A DNA stretch of 54,605 bases, taken from contig NZ_JAUYNW010000060.1 in the NCBI RefSeq assembly GCF_030698145.1, positions 1 to 54,605 of the forward strand, read 5' to 3'. Below are positions 25,710-34,679 of this stretch, piece after piece. The position numbers were made by a program, and so were the translations under genes. This DNA comes from Phenylobacterium sp. Its GTDB lineage: Bacteria; Pseudomonadota; Alphaproteobacteria; Caulobacterales; Caulobacteraceae. The notes under the pieces were generated by a model. The model was given only the letters and a program-made list of their open reading frames with translations, did no database searches and was not told the origin of the DNA. How positions within the stretch are numbered: position 1 is the stretch's first letter; the number at the start of each line of letters is the position of its first letter.

Positions 25710-26840
25710 ATGGCTGACGGCAATATCACCAAAGACGTCATGTATGACGCGGTGGCCCCGAACGACTTCGAGTCCATGCTGGAACTCGACCGCTACAACG
25801 CCCGCTCGACGGCGTTCGACAAAATCATCTCGGCCACGCACGACCATTTCTGGGATCCGCTGGACCCGAAGTACATCGACTTCTCTGCGCCTTGGGACAT
25901 GGAGAACGACGCCCTGCTGCCCGACGACCAGATCATGTCGCTGGGGTTGCCCTACGTGCTGGACCACCTCGAGAAGACCGGCCAGAAGGCCAAGTTCATC
26001 AATGAGATGACGCTGTGGAATTTCTCCTCGATCCTGCACGGCGAGCAGGGCGCGCTGAACCTGTCGGCCAGCCTGTGCCACGTGCTGAAGGACCAGGGCG
26101 CGCAGGAGTACGCCGCCAACCAGACCCGCGAGGAAGCCCGCCACGTCACGGCGTTCGCCAAGTACATCAAGGCCCGCTGGGGCCGGCCGCGGCCCTGCGG
26201 CGCGGTGCTGAAGCAGCTCCTGGTCGACATCATCGAAGCGCCGGAAGTCTACAAGAAGATCATCGGCATGCAGATGCTGGTCGAGGGCCTGGCCATGGGG
26301 GCCTTCGCCGCCGGGTTCCAGTTCAACCGCGATCCGCTGGCCAAGAAGCTGTTCCAGCTCGTCATGACCGACGAGGCCTTCCACCACAAATTCGGGAAGA
26401 TCTGGGCCGACCGCACCATCCCCAAGATGACCAAGGATGAGCGCGAGATGGTGGAGGACTGGGCCGCCCACTGCTTCCAGTCGCTGCTGTTCAACATGGG
26501 TTCGCCCAACCAGCAGGCCGGCGTCTACGCCGATTTCGGCCTCGATCCCGACCGGGTCCGCGCCGAGATGATCGTGCTGATCCAGAACGACGAGCGCCGC
26601 CGCGAACGCCTGAAGAGCCAAACCAACATCTTCCGGGTGCTCATCAAGACCCTGCTCAACGCCGGTCTGATCACCGAGCGAACCCGGGCCTTCTATGCGA
26701 CCTATGTCGACATGGAGGAGCTCAAGGCCGAGGGCGACAAGATGGTCGGCGACGACATCGCTGAGGAGGGGATCAAGTACCTCCAGGAGATCAACTTCAG
26801 GGACCGCGGCGCCAAGGCGATCTCCATCGCCGCCGAATAG
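25710..26840 (+). CDS. ferritin-like diiron protein (AurF-type oxygenase candidate)
   Basis: A 376-residue soluble protein with a four-helix ferritin-like core. Ligands for a diiron site are visible as E112 (HGEQGAL), E141/E142 with H145 (REEARH), E192 (VEGLAMG) and D221/E222 with H225/H226 (DEAFHH). This E/EExxH/E/DExxHH pattern fits diiron oxygenases, possibly N-oxygenases, rather than iron-storage proteins. The substrate cannot be told. ATG 25710 has GGGAGGA ten bases upstream. An intrinsic terminator follows at 26865, so it can be expressed as a single gene; the TetR gene directly upstream may regulate it. Confidence 0.85.
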   Translation: MADGNITKDVMYDAVAPNDFESMLELDRYNARSTAFDKIISATHDHFWDPLDPKYIDFSAPWDMENDALLPDDQIMSLGLPYVLDHLEKTGQKAKFINEMTLWNFSSILHGEQGALNLSASLCHVLKDQGAQEYAANQTREEARHVTAFAKYIKARWGRPRPCGAVLKQLLVDIIEAPEVYKKIIGMQMLVEGLAMGAFAAGFQFNRDPLAKKLFQLVMTDEAFHHKFGKIWADRTIPKMTKDEREMVEDWAAHCFQSLLFNMGSPNQQAGVYADFGLDPDRVRAEMIVLIQNDERRRERLKSQTNIFRVLIKTLLNAGLITERTRAFYATYVDMEELKAEGDKMVGDDIAEEGIKYLQEINFRDRGAKAISIAAE

Positions 26841-26864
26841 GCCAGGAGCGCGACAGTCGAAAGC

Positions 26865-26899
26865 GGACGCCGTCGCCAGACGGCGTCCGTCTCCATTTT
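26865..26899 (+). terminator. intrinsic terminator after the diiron protein gene
   Basis: A perfect ten-base-pair stem GGACGCCGTC/GACGGCGTCC with a GCCA loop, followed by GTCTCCATTTT. It lies 24 bases after the stop codon and 15 bases before the end of the convergent hemerythrin gene. Confidence 0.75.
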
Positions 26900-26914
26900 C
26901 GAGACCAGTCGGAG

Positions 26915-27430
26915 CTAGTTGATCCTGGCGAGCTGGCTCATCAGCTCTTCCTTGCGCGCGGCCATGGCGGCGCCGAGGCTCTTCAGGTCGAGGTCGGTCT
27001 TACGGACCTTGGGGAAGTATTCCTTCTCCTCCTCCTTGACGTGGTGTTTGATCACCTCCGACAGCCACTTGACCTTGGCGTCATAGAGATCGTCGTCGAC
27101 CTGGCCCGCCTCGAGCTGGGCGATCAGGTCCTTGGCCGAGGCGTGTTCCACCACCGCCTCGTCGACGATGGACTCGTCGTCCAAGACATCGCGCGAGGCC
27201 GGGTAGAAATACTCCTCTTCGATCCGGGTATGGACTGTCAGGGCCTTGCAGATCTTGGCGATCAGCTCAGTCTTCTTCGTCCCGGCTCGGGCTTTCTCGT
27301 ATTCGGCGAACCATCCCTCCACCTCGCGGTGGTCGGCCTTCAGGAGCGCGATGGCGTCCTGCGCGCCCGGGGACTTCTTCGTGGTCTTGGTTGAGGTCTT
27401 CTTGGTGGTCGTCGCTGCGGCTGTGGCCAT
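26915..27430 (-). CDS. hemerythrin-domain protein with a Lys/Thr-rich N-terminal tail
   Basis: A 171-residue cytoplasmic protein. Residues 1-22 are almost entirely Ala, Thr, Lys and Ser, like a histone H1-type tail. The hemerythrin four-helix bundle follows, with iron-ligand segments DHREVEGW, HTRIEEEYFYP, VEHASAKDL and KHHVKEEEKEYFP. Such domains bind a diiron centre and sense or buffer oxygen, nitric oxide or iron. ATG 27430 is preceded by GAAGGGAACACGAC. It is convergent with the diiron oxygenase gene and divergent from the ThiO-like oxidase. Confidence 0.92.
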   Translation of the reverse strand: MATAAATTTKKTSTKTTKKSPGAQDAIALLKADHREVEGWFAEYEKARAGTKKTELIAKICKALTVHTRIEEEYFYPASRDVLDDESIVDEAVVEHASAKDLIAQLEAGQVDDDLYDAKVKWLSEVIKHHVKEEEKEYFPKVRKTDLDLKSLGAAMAARKEELMSQLARIN

Positions 27431-27539
27431 GTCGTGTTCCCTTCGCCAGTTGAACCCGTGTCTCGGTGAATGGCGGAACCCGCTCGCGTCCACGCGGTTC
27501 CGAGCTTGATTTCAGGCGCGAAGACCGCTCGTTAGGCGC

Positions 27540-28583
27540 ATGGCCAAGCGGGCGAAGATCACGGTGGCGGGCGCTGGAGCCCTGGGGCTGACCACGGCGC
27601 TCGCCCTGGCCGACGCCGGGCACAGCGTCACGGTGTTCGATCCCGCGAGCCCGCTGGACAACGCCTCGGGCGTGGCCGCCGGCATGCTGGCCCCGGCGTT
27701 CGAGAGCGTGCTCGATCCCGCCGCGACGCCGCAGCTCGACCTGCTGCTGGCCGCGCGCGATCTCTGGCCGGCCCTGGAGACGAGGATCGGCGTCGTGGTC
27801 GACCGGGCCGGCGCCGTGGCCGTGGGCGAGGCCGACTTCCTGGCCCGCGCGGATGGCGGCCTGAGGTCGCTCGGCCTCCATCCCACCGATCTGGCGCGCA
27901 AGGCCCTGGAAGGCCTCGCGCCAGGCCTCGCCCCAACCTGGGGCCGCGGTGTCCTGATCCGCGAGGACTGGCGGATCGAGGCGGGCGCGGCCCTCACCGC
28001 CCTGCGCGCGGCCTGCGAAGCGGCGGGGGTGATCTTCCGCCAGGAGCCGGCCCGCGGCTTCGAGGGCGGCGAGCGGCTGGTCATCGCCACCGGCGCGGCC
28101 CGCGACCTGGCCGTGGTCGCGCCCGAGCTCTCAGCCCTGAGCCCGATCAAGGGCCATATCCTGCGCAGCCAGGCTTACGCCTATGAGGGCGTGGTGGTGC
28201 GGGGCGAAGGCGCCTATGTCACCGCGGCCCCTGGCGCCATGACGCTCGGCGCGACCATGCAGCCCGGCCGCGACGACCGCGATGTCGATCCGGAGGATGT
28301 GGCGCCGCTGCTGGCGGCTGGCGCACGGCTGTTCCCGCAGGTCGCGGACGGGCCCTACGCAGCGTCCGCCGGGGTGCGCGCCGCCACCACCGACGGCCTG
28401 CCGATGGTCGGTCGCGGCCGCCATCATGGCGTGCTGCTGGCGGTGGGCGCGCGGCGCAACGGCTGGCTGCTGGCGCCCCTGGTCGCCAGGATCATCGCGG
28501 CTTGCGTGACGGAAGGGGAAGCCGGTCCCTATGCCCAGCGACTGGACCCGGCGCGGTTCGGCATGACCAGCGAGGCGAAATGA
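27540..28583 (+). CDS. FAD-dependent glycine/D-amino-acid oxidase (ThiO-like)
   Basis: A 347-residue flavoprotein of the DAO family. The FAD-binding GAGALGLTTALALADAGHSVTVFD is at about residues 11-35 (dinucleotide fold GxGxxG), followed by NASGVAAGMLAP and, near the C-terminus, VRAATTDGLPMVGRG and GARRNGWLLAPL, which close the FAD site. ThiO glycine oxidase in thiamin synthesis is the closest named type, but no thi genes are near and no TPP riboswitch was seen, so another amine is possible. It overlaps the acyl-CoA dehydrogenase gene by ATGA. Confidence 0.85.
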   Translation: MAKRAKITVAGAGALGLTTALALADAGHSVTVFDPASPLDNASGVAAGMLAPAFESVLDPAATPQLDLLLAARDLWPALETRIGVVVDRAGAVAVGEADFLARADGGLRSLGLHPTDLARKALEGLAPGLAPTWGRGVLIREDWRIEAGAALTALRAACEAAGVIFRQEPARGFEGGERLVIATGAARDLAVVAPELSALSPIKGHILRSQAYAYEGVVVRGEGAYVTAAPGAMTLGATMQPGRDDRDVDPEDVAPLLAAGARLFPQVADGPYAASAGVRAATTDGLPMVGRGRHHGVLLAVGARRNGWLLAPLVARIIAACVTEGEAGPYAQRLDPARFGMTSEAK

Positions 28584-29749
28584 CCGGGTTCTGGCTGACG
28601 CAGGAACAGGAGGCGATCGGCCAGAGCGTCGCGCGCCTGTGCGCACGGTTCGACGCCGACTACTGGCGCCGGACTGACGAGACCGGCGAGTTCCCCGAGG
28701 CTTTCGTCGCCGCCATGGTCGAGGCCGGCTGGCTGGGCGCGGCCATGCCCGTCGAGCTGGGCGGCTCGGGTCTGGGTCTCACCGAGGCGACCGTGATGAT
28801 GCAGGCCGTGGCGCAGTCAGGGGCGGGGTTCTCCGGCGCCAGCGCCCTGCACCTTAACATCTTCGGCCCAATGCCGATCGTTAAGTTCGGCAGCGACGAC
28901 CAGAAGCGCCGCCACATCCCGCGCTTGATCGCCGGCCAGGACAAGATGTGCATCGGCATCACCGAGCCCGACGCGGGCCTCGACACCACCAGCCTGACCA
29001 CCAAGGCGACGCGGACCAACGACGGCTATGTGCTGCAGGGCCGCAAGACGTGGACCACTTCGGCCCAGCGCGCCAACAAGATGCTGATCATCGCGCGCAC
29101 CACGCCGCGCGACCAGGTGACCAAGTCCACCCAGGGCTTAAGCCTGTTCTATATCGACTTCGACCGCACCAGGATCGAGGCCAAGCCGATCCCCAAGATG
29201 GGCCGCAAGGCCGTCGAGTCGAACCAGGTCTTCATTGACAACCTGGAGATTCCCGCCGACGCCCTGATCGGCGAGGAGGGCAGGGGGTTCTATTACCTGC
29301 TGGAGGGGCTGAACCCCGAGCGGGTGCTGTTCGGGGCGGAGGCCGTGGGCCTGGGCCGCGCGGCCCTGGCGCGGGCCTCGTCCTACGCCAAGGAGCGGAT
29401 CGTGTTCGGCCGGCCCATCGGCCAGAACCAGGGGGTGGCCCATCCCCTGGCCAAGGCCTGGGTCGAGCTGGAGGCGGCCAACCTGATGGCTTTCAAGGCG
29501 GCGGCCCTCTACGACGCCGGCCGCGACTGCGGGGCCGAGGCCAATGCGGCCAAGTATCTGGGCGGAGAGGCGGGTTTCAACGCCTGCGAGGCCGCGGTCC
29601 TGGCCCACGGCGGGATGGGCTACGCCAAGGAGTACGACGTTGAGCGCTACTTCCGCGAAGCCATGATCGCCCGCATCGCTCCGATCAGCCGCGAGATGGT
29701 GCTGAACTACATCGCCGAGCGCGTCCTGGGCCTGCCGAAGAGTTACTAG
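28580..29749 (+). CDS. acyl-CoA dehydrogenase
   Basis: A 389-residue FAD enzyme of the acyl-CoA dehydrogenase superfamily: an N-terminal helical domain (WLTQEQEAIGQSVARL), a middle beta domain with CIGITEPDAGLDTT and GRKTWTTSAQ, and a C-terminal helical domain with FGRPIGQNQG, VLAHGGMGYAKEYDVERYFRE. It introduces the alpha-beta double bond in a CoA thioester; chain length cannot be told from sequence alone. The start ATG overlaps the oxidase stop (ATGA). It ends convergently with the TonB-like gene, sharing CTAG. Confidence 0.93.
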   Translation: MTGFWLTQEQEAIGQSVARLCARFDADYWRRTDETGEFPEAFVAAMVEAGWLGAAMPVELGGSGLGLTEATVMMQAVAQSGAGFSGASALHLNIFGPMPIVKFGSDDQKRRHIPRLIAGQDKMCIGITEPDAGLDTTSLTTKATRTNDGYVLQGRKTWTTSAQRANKMLIIARTTPRDQVTKSTQGLSLFYIDFDRTRIEAKPIPKMGRKAVESNQVFIDNLEIPADALIGEEGRGFYYLLEGLNPERVLFGAEAVGLGRAALARASSYAKERIVFGRPIGQNQGVAHPLAKAWVELEAANLMAFKAAALYDAGRDCGAEANAAKYLGGEAGFNACEAAVLAHGGMGYAKEYDVERYFREAMIARIAPISREMVLNYIAERVLGLPKSY

Positions 29750-30432
29750 CCCACACCGAACCGCACGGGGATGCGCACCACCCCGCCGTCCACCGGCTGG
29801 CCGTCGGTGGTCAGGGGCCGCATCCGGAAATAGGGCGCGAGCTTGAGGGCGGCACGGCCGAACCCCTCGCTCGCAGGCGTCTCGCTGACCACCTGGCAGG
29901 CGTCCAGCTTGCCGGCGGCGCTGACGGTGCAGCTCAGCATGGCCAGGCCGCCGACCTCCCGGCGCAGGGCCGCGTCCGGATAGAAGCGGGCGAACTCCCG
30001 CGCGCCCGGCTTGGTCAGCCAGCTTGGCTGCAGGACCACCGGGCCGGCCGGCGGCGCGGGCGGGATCGTCGGCGGACCGAGCGCCGTGGGCCCAGGGTTG
30101 GGCTGGGTCGGGATCGGCGCGAGATCGGGCGCGACCGGTATCGGATTTGGGGGCGTGAACGGCGTCTCGACCGCCTGACGGGGCTGGACGGTCGGCCGCG
30201 ACCTCGGCGTCTCGATGGGCTTCTTTCGGAGGGTCACGGTCTGGATGTCGAAGATCGGGCCTTCCGGCAGTTCGACGACCTCGGGCGGCATCCAGGTCTT
30301 CATCGCGAGATAGGCCGCCAGTCCGAGATGGACCGCCACCGAGGCGCCGATCGCCAGCGTCACATGGGGCGATCTGCGCCTCCGCGACGGCGTGTGGCCG
30401 GCGAACACCGGCAGAGCCTGACGGATGACCAT
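29746..30432 (-). CDS. TonB-like energy transducer protein
   Basis: A 228-residue protein anchored in the inner membrane by one helix (about residues 24-44), followed by a long Pro-rich periplasmic linker (about 50-135) and a TonB C-terminal domain with FARFYPDAALRREVGGLAMLSCTVSAAGKLDACQVV in its usual order (quoted here only by its parts FARFYPDAA and GKLDACQVV). It may energise TonB-dependent receptors such as the one at 11255. No exbB or exbD genes adjoin it. ATG 30432 is a good start, with GGAGGTCGCC upstream. Confidence 0.85.
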   Translation of the reverse strand: MVIRQALPVFAGHTPSRRRRSPHVTLAIGASVAVHLGLAAYLAMKTWMPPEVVELPEGPIFDIQTVTLRKKPIETPRSRPTVQPRQAVETPFTPPNPIPVAPDLAPIPTQPNPGPTALGPPTIPPAPPAGPVVLQPSWLTKPGAREFARFYPDAALRREVGGLAMLSCTVSAAGKLDACQVVSETPASEGFGRAALKLAPYFRMRPLTTDGQPVDGGVVRIPVRFGVG

Positions 30433-30562
30433 GGCGACCTCCCTTTCCTTGTCGTCGTCGCTGACGGAGAGGGTCGCGCCGGGATCGTGGCCGGACCTTG
30501 ACCTAGGGGAAGCCGAATGGTGACGCTTTCGCAGCCGAAAGATGTGCGCGCTCTCGCCGCAT

Positions 30563-30587
30563 CATGGTTAGCGGCGCATTAACCATG
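30563..30587. promoter_or_regulatory. inverted TTAACCAT-type half-sites upstream of the lytic transglycosylase
   Basis: CATGGTTA and TAACCATG form a perfect eight-base inverted repeat with a nine-base spacer. Each arm contains a TTAACCAT or CTAACCAT half-site of the kind bound by the cell-cycle regulator CtrA in Caulobacter. It ends 20 bases before the start codon. Confidence 0.4.
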
Positions 30588-30606
30588 TCGGCGCAAACCA
30601 GGGACC

Positions 30607-31446
30607 ATGGCCATCCATGGAATCCGGGGCGTCGTCGAAGCCGCGATCCAACGCGCGTCCAATGCGACGGGCGTGGATTTCAGCTTCCTGATGGGCACCG
30701 CGGCGCGTGAGAGCGGCTACAACCCCAAGGCCAAGGCGTCGTCGTCGTCGGCCGCCGGCCTCTTCCAGTTCGTCGAGCAGACCTGGCTCTCCACCCTGAA
30801 GCAGCACGGGTCCAAGTACGGCTACGCCCGCTACGCCGAGCTGATTCAGAAGGGCTCCGACGGCCGCTATCACGTGGCCGGCGCCGAGGCGCGCAAGGCG
30901 GTGATGGACCTGCGGATGGACCCGCACGCGGCCTCGTTGATGGCCGGCGAGCTCACCTCCGATCACGCCTCCTACCTCAAGGGCCGCACGGGCCGCTCGC
31001 CCACGGCGGGCGAGCTTTACGCCGCTCATTTCCTGGGCCCCCACGGGTCGGCCCGCCTGATCGAGGCGATGCGGACGCGCCCGGGCGCCAGCGCCGCCAG
31101 CATCTTCCCCGACGCGGCCGGGGCCAACCGATCGATCTTCTACCGCGACGGCCGCGCGGCCACCGTGGCCGAGGTCTACGCCAACCTCACCAAGACCGGT
31201 GGCTCGGCCCCCGCGGCGACCGAACGCGCCGTCTCGGCGCCGGAGCCCCAGGGCGGCTTCATTCAGTACGCCTCGGCCCGCCAGGGCGCGGTGCAACGCG
31301 ATCAGGACGCCCTGGTCGAGATCATCCTGCGCGGCAGCCAGTCGCGCGACGACGCCGGCGCCAGCGTCGGCTCGCGGCTGACCGGCTCGATGTTCTCCAG
31401 CGAGATGCTGCGGGTGCTCTCCGAGGCCCGCGAAAAGTCGAGCTAG
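30607..31446 (+). CDS. soluble lytic transglycosylase (SLT domain), no signal peptide
   Basis: A 279-residue protein with a lysozyme-like SLT domain at about residues 8-150. The catalytic Glu is E35 in GTAARESGYNP, followed by AAGLFQFVEQTW. The C-terminal part (about 195-279) is Ala/Ser-rich and helical. There is no N-terminal signal peptide or lipobox, which suggests export by the flagellar or another specialised route, or an unrecognised signal. It may be a Caulobacter PleA-like enzyme that opens peptidoglycan for an envelope machine. ATG 30607 follows ACCAGGGACC. It is convergent with the CoA-transferase gene, sharing CTAG. Confidence 0.85.
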   Translation: MAIHGIRGVVEAAIQRASNATGVDFSFLMGTAARESGYNPKAKASSSSAAGLFQFVEQTWLSTLKQHGSKYGYARYAELIQKGSDGRYHVAGAEARKAVMDLRMDPHAASLMAGELTSDHASYLKGRTGRSPTAGELYAAHFLGPHGSARLIEAMRTRPGASAASIFPDAAGANRSIFYRDGRAATVAEVYANLTKTGGSAPAATERAVSAPEPQGGFIQYASARQGAVQRDQDALVEIILRGSQSRDDAGASVGSRLTGSMFSSEMLRVLSEAREKSS

Positions 31447-32639
31447 ACCGCGGCTCCGGCCGCCACCATCGCCTCGATCTGAACCTCGTCGTATCCCAGC
31501 TCGGCCAGGACCTCATGGGTGTGCTGGCCTAGGCGCGGGGCGGCGGGCCGGCGGTCCAGGTCGGCGCCGGGGAACCGGGCCGGAGCCGCGGGCGAGCGGA
31601 AGGTTCCGCCGCGGCCATCCTCGACCTCGATGATCGCGCCGGCCGCCTGGACCTGCGGATCGGCGGCGACCTCGGCCGGGGTCTGGACCGGCGCCCAGAC
31701 CTGATCGGCCGCGTTCAGCCGCACGGCGATCTCGTCGAAGTCCAGCGCGCCAAAGGCCGCCTCGAACTCGGCGACGAGTTCCTTGTTGTTAGCCTTGCGT
31801 AGCTTGCCGGTCTGGAAGCGCTCGTCCTGGGCCAGCTCCGGGCGCCCGCAGGCCTTGGTGATCTGCACCCAGTCGTCGGACGCGCCGCGGGGATTGAGCA
31901 CGAACCAGCGCTCGTCGCGGCTCTTGTAGAAATTGGCCACCGGATCGAATGGATCGGATCGCGGACGGTTGGAGGCGAGCTTGCCCAGCACGAGCTGCAC
32001 GGCGAGGTCAGACCCCACGGCGTAGACCCCGGTGGCCAGCAGCGAGGTCTGCACCAGGCGCCCGGCGCCGGTTTGCTCGCGCTCATACAGCGCCGCCAGG
32101 ATCGCCGAGACCGTGGCCAGCGAGGTGGTGTGGTCGCCGACCCCGGTGCGCAGGATGAAGGGATCCTGGCCCTTGGGCGTGTGCATCCGCGCCACGCCGG
32201 CCCGCGACCAGAAGGCGGTGACGTCGAAGCCGGGCAAGTGGGCGTCCGGCCCCTCCAGCCCGTAGCCGGTGACCACGGCGTAGACCAGGCGCGGATTGAC
32301 CGCGCGCAGGGTCACGTCGTCCAGGCCCGCACGCTTCAGGGACGCCGGGCGGACGTTCGTGAGGAAGACGTCGGCCTCCGCCGCGAGCTTGGCGAGCGCG
32401 TCGCGGCCTTCCGGCTTGGCGATGTCCAGCACCACGGCGCGCTTGCCGCGGTTGTCCAGGTCGAAGGTCGGGTTGACGGATATCTCGCTCTTGGCGTCGG
32501 CGAACACGTGGCGCATCGGGTCGCCCTGCGGACGTTCGACCTTGATCACCTGCGCGCCCCAGTCGGCCAGTATGCCCCCCGCGCCGGGCGCGGCGATGTA
32601 GGAGGCGAACTCGACCACCTTTAGACCCTTGAGTACCAC
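31443..32639 (-). CDS. CaiB/BaiF family CoA-transferase
   Basis: A 398-residue family III CoA-transferase. The N-terminal LKGLKVVEFASYIAAPGAGGILADWGAQVIKVE block (residues 3-35, in parts) binds CoA, and the catalytic Asp is exactly at residue 169 in GVGDHTTSL. Residues GLEGPDAHLPGFD and the C-terminal LGQHTHEVLAELGYD are also typical. It moves CoA between carboxylic acids; the substrate is unknown. Its position near an acyl-CoA dehydrogenase hints at catabolism of an uncommon acid, but the two are on opposite strands. Confidence 0.92.
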   Translation of the reverse strand: MVLKGLKVVEFASYIAAPGAGGILADWGAQVIKVERPQGDPMRHVFADAKSEISVNPTFDLDNRGKRAVVLDIAKPEGRDALAKLAAEADVFLTNVRPASLKRAGLDDVTLRAVNPRLVYAVVTGYGLEGPDAHLPGFDVTAFWSRAGVARMHTPKGQDPFILRTGVGDHTTSLATVSAILAALYEREQTGAGRLVQTSLLATGVYAVGSDLAVQLVLGKLASNRPRSDPFDPVANFYKSRDERWFVLNPRGASDDWVQITKACGRPELAQDERFQTGKLRKANNKELVAEFEAAFGALDFDEIAVRLNAADQVWAPVQTPAEVAADPQVQAAGAIIEVEDGRGGTFRSPAAPARFPGADLDRRPAAPRLGQHTHEVLAELGYDEVQIEAMVAAGAAV

Positions 32640-32713
32640 GCACGTCCCTCCCGACCTTTTCGGCCATAGTGACCGCTGGGGGAGGGAGCCTCAAGGCGCC
32701 GCGCAGGCAGGAC

Positions 32714-34516
32714 TCAGGCGACGACGCGAATTCTTGGCGGATCGCGCTCCACGGCGATGGCGTCGGCCACCGCCCTGGCGACGGCGGCTACGCTGACCGG
32801 CTTGCGTAGGACGGCGTCGGCGCCGGCCTGGGTGCATTCCTTGGCCTCGGCCGCGTCGCCGCCGATGACAGCGATGATCGGCGCGCCGCACATGGGGCCG
32901 TCCAAGGCGCGGATGGCGGCGATGGTGGCCGGGCCGTCCATGTTGGGCATCCGCCCGTCGATCATCAGCAGGTCGAACTCGCAGACCTTGGAGAGGTCCA
33001 CGGCGCGGCGTCCGTCGATGGCGTGCACCACCTGGTGGCCCAGCTGTTCGATCACCGCGCGCAGCATGGCGGCGTTCAGCGCGTCGTCCTCGGCGATCAG
33101 CACCCGCAGGGCGTTGCGCTCGACGGTCGCCGGAACCGCCGGCTCCGCGGCGACGCCGTCGCGGTCGGGCTGGGCGGTCAGGTCATAGGGCAGCTCCAGG
33201 CGGAAGCAGGAGCCGACGCCGACGGCGCTATGGCCCGAGAGTTCCCCCCCCATCAGGCGCGCAAGCTGCCGAGAGAGCGACAGGCCAAGCCCAGCGCCCG
33301 AGGTGCCGGCGCTGGTTCGCTCGATGCGGTTGAAGGGTTCGAAGGCCCGCTCCAGCTCGTCGGCGGCGAGGCCGGGGCCGGTGTCGGCGATCTCGATGGC
33401 CAGGCGGCCGGACGCCGACAGCTCGATTCGCGCCTCGACCCGGCCGCGCAGAGTGAACTTGAGCGCATTGCCCAGAAGGTTGGCCAGGATCTGGCGCGCA
33501 CGGTGAACGTCAGCGATCGCCGCGCCCGGTTCGGCCAAGGCCAGTTCGGGGGCGACGTGCAGGGTCAGTTCCAAGGCCTTGGCCGCGGCGTTCGGGCGGT
33601 TGAGCAGGACCAGGTCGCGGATCAGGGCGACGGGGTCGAAGGGCCGGGTGTCCACCGACAGGCGGCCGGCTTCGGCGGTCTCGGAATCGAGCGTCGTGTT
33701 CAGCACGGAAATGAGGTCGTTGGCGGCGTCCAGCGCCGCGGCCAGCTGCTCGCGCGAGGGGGCCGAGCGGCCGTTATGGCCGACGGCGGCGGCGAGCACG
33801 TGGGCCACCCCGGTCAGGCCGTTGCGGATCTCGTGGCTGAGGGTGGCGACCAGATCGGACTTGGACTGCGCGAGCTTGTTGGCCGCCTCCACCATGCCGG
33901 CGCGGTCGGCGATCAGGGCCTCGCGCTCCACGGCCAGCGAGAACTGGCCGCGCAGGATGCGGTTGAGGATCAGGGCCAGCGCCATGGCCAGCGCCACCGC
34001 GCCCCAGGCCAGGTTGGCGAGCTCGGCGCTGTCGGGATCGTTGAACAGGAAGAACAGCGGCCCGGCGACCGCCGCGGAGCCGATGATCAGCAGGCTGGGC
34101 AGCCAGGGCGCGGCGAAGAACACGATGACCACCGAGGCGGCCAGCGCCGTCATCATCAGGGGCTCCCGCGCGGGCCCGGCGCCGTCGGCGAAAGCGGCCA
34201 TCTGGGCCACGGCGGCGGCCCACAGCAGGCCGCTGAGGATCTGCACGCGCCCGCGCCGGACAAGGTCCGCCCGGGCCTCGGGCCGCTTCAGCCAATTGAC
34301 CACCGCGTAGAACGCGCCCCAGGCGCCGGCGAAGATGGCGAAGGTGGCGCTCATCCACACGGCGTTGGGCGCGTGGGAGCCGGCCCAGACATAGACTGGA
34401 AGACTGATGGTGAAGATCGCGAGCGCGTAGGGCAGGAGGGCGGTCTGGGCGTCGAGCGCCTGTTGCGTCACCGACAGCCCGCCGCGGCCCCCGCCAAGCT
34501 CGGTCTGGACAGTCAT
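32714..34516 (-). CDS. membrane hybrid histidine kinase with atypical receiver
   Basis: A 600-residue sensor kinase with about six hydrophobic segments in residues 28-190. A HisKA domain has SHEIRNGLTG (His about 228, with N-G in place of the usual T-P), then HATPase with LLGNALKF, DTGPGL and GAGLGLSLS, then a receiver from about 470. The receiver keeps the acidic pair (AEDD), the phospho-acceptor Asp about 519 (LMIDGRMPNMDG) and the Lys (RKPV), but the switch Thr of the usual ALTA is replaced in IIAVIGGD. ATG 34516 follows GAGGAGCTCGACTTG. Divergent from a DUF2336 gene; an Hpt gene lies about 2.4 kb away. Confidence 0.92.
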   Translation of the reverse strand: MTVQTELGGGRGGLSVTQQALDAQTALLPYALAIFTISLPVYVWAGSHAPNAVWMSATFAIFAGAWGAFYAVVNWLKRPEARADLVRRGRVQILSGLLWAAAVAQMAAFADGAGPAREPLMMTALAASVVIVFFAAPWLPSLLIIGSAAVAGPLFFLFNDPDSAELANLAWGAVALAMALALILNRILRGQFSLAVEREALIADRAGMVEAANKLAQSKSDLVATLSHEIRNGLTGVAHVLAAAVGHNGRSAPSREQLAAALDAANDLISVLNTTLDSETAEAGRLSVDTRPFDPVALIRDLVLLNRPNAAAKALELTLHVAPELALAEPGAAIADVHRARQILANLLGNALKFTLRGRVEARIELSASGRLAIEIADTGPGLAADELERAFEPFNRIERTSAGTSGAGLGLSLSRQLARLMGGELSGHSAVGVGSCFRLELPYDLTAQPDRDGVAAEPAVPATVERNALRVLIAEDDALNAAMLRAVIEQLGHQVVHAIDGRRAVDLSKVCEFDLLMIDGRMPNMDGPATIAAIRALDGPMCGAPIIAVIGGDAAEAKECTQAGADAVLRKPVSVAAVARAVADAIAVERDPPRIRVVA

Positions 34517-34679
34517 CAAGTCGAGCTCCTCGGCGGCGAACCCCAAGCCTAGCGCGGCAGGGTTTGCGAGGGGTTACGCGAGATCGTTAATCCACACCTT
34601 CGCAGGGCAACCGATCATTAAGCCTAACCGTCCATGATGAAGCCCGGAGCCTTCGGTTCCGAACTGGGGTGAGGCGGGA

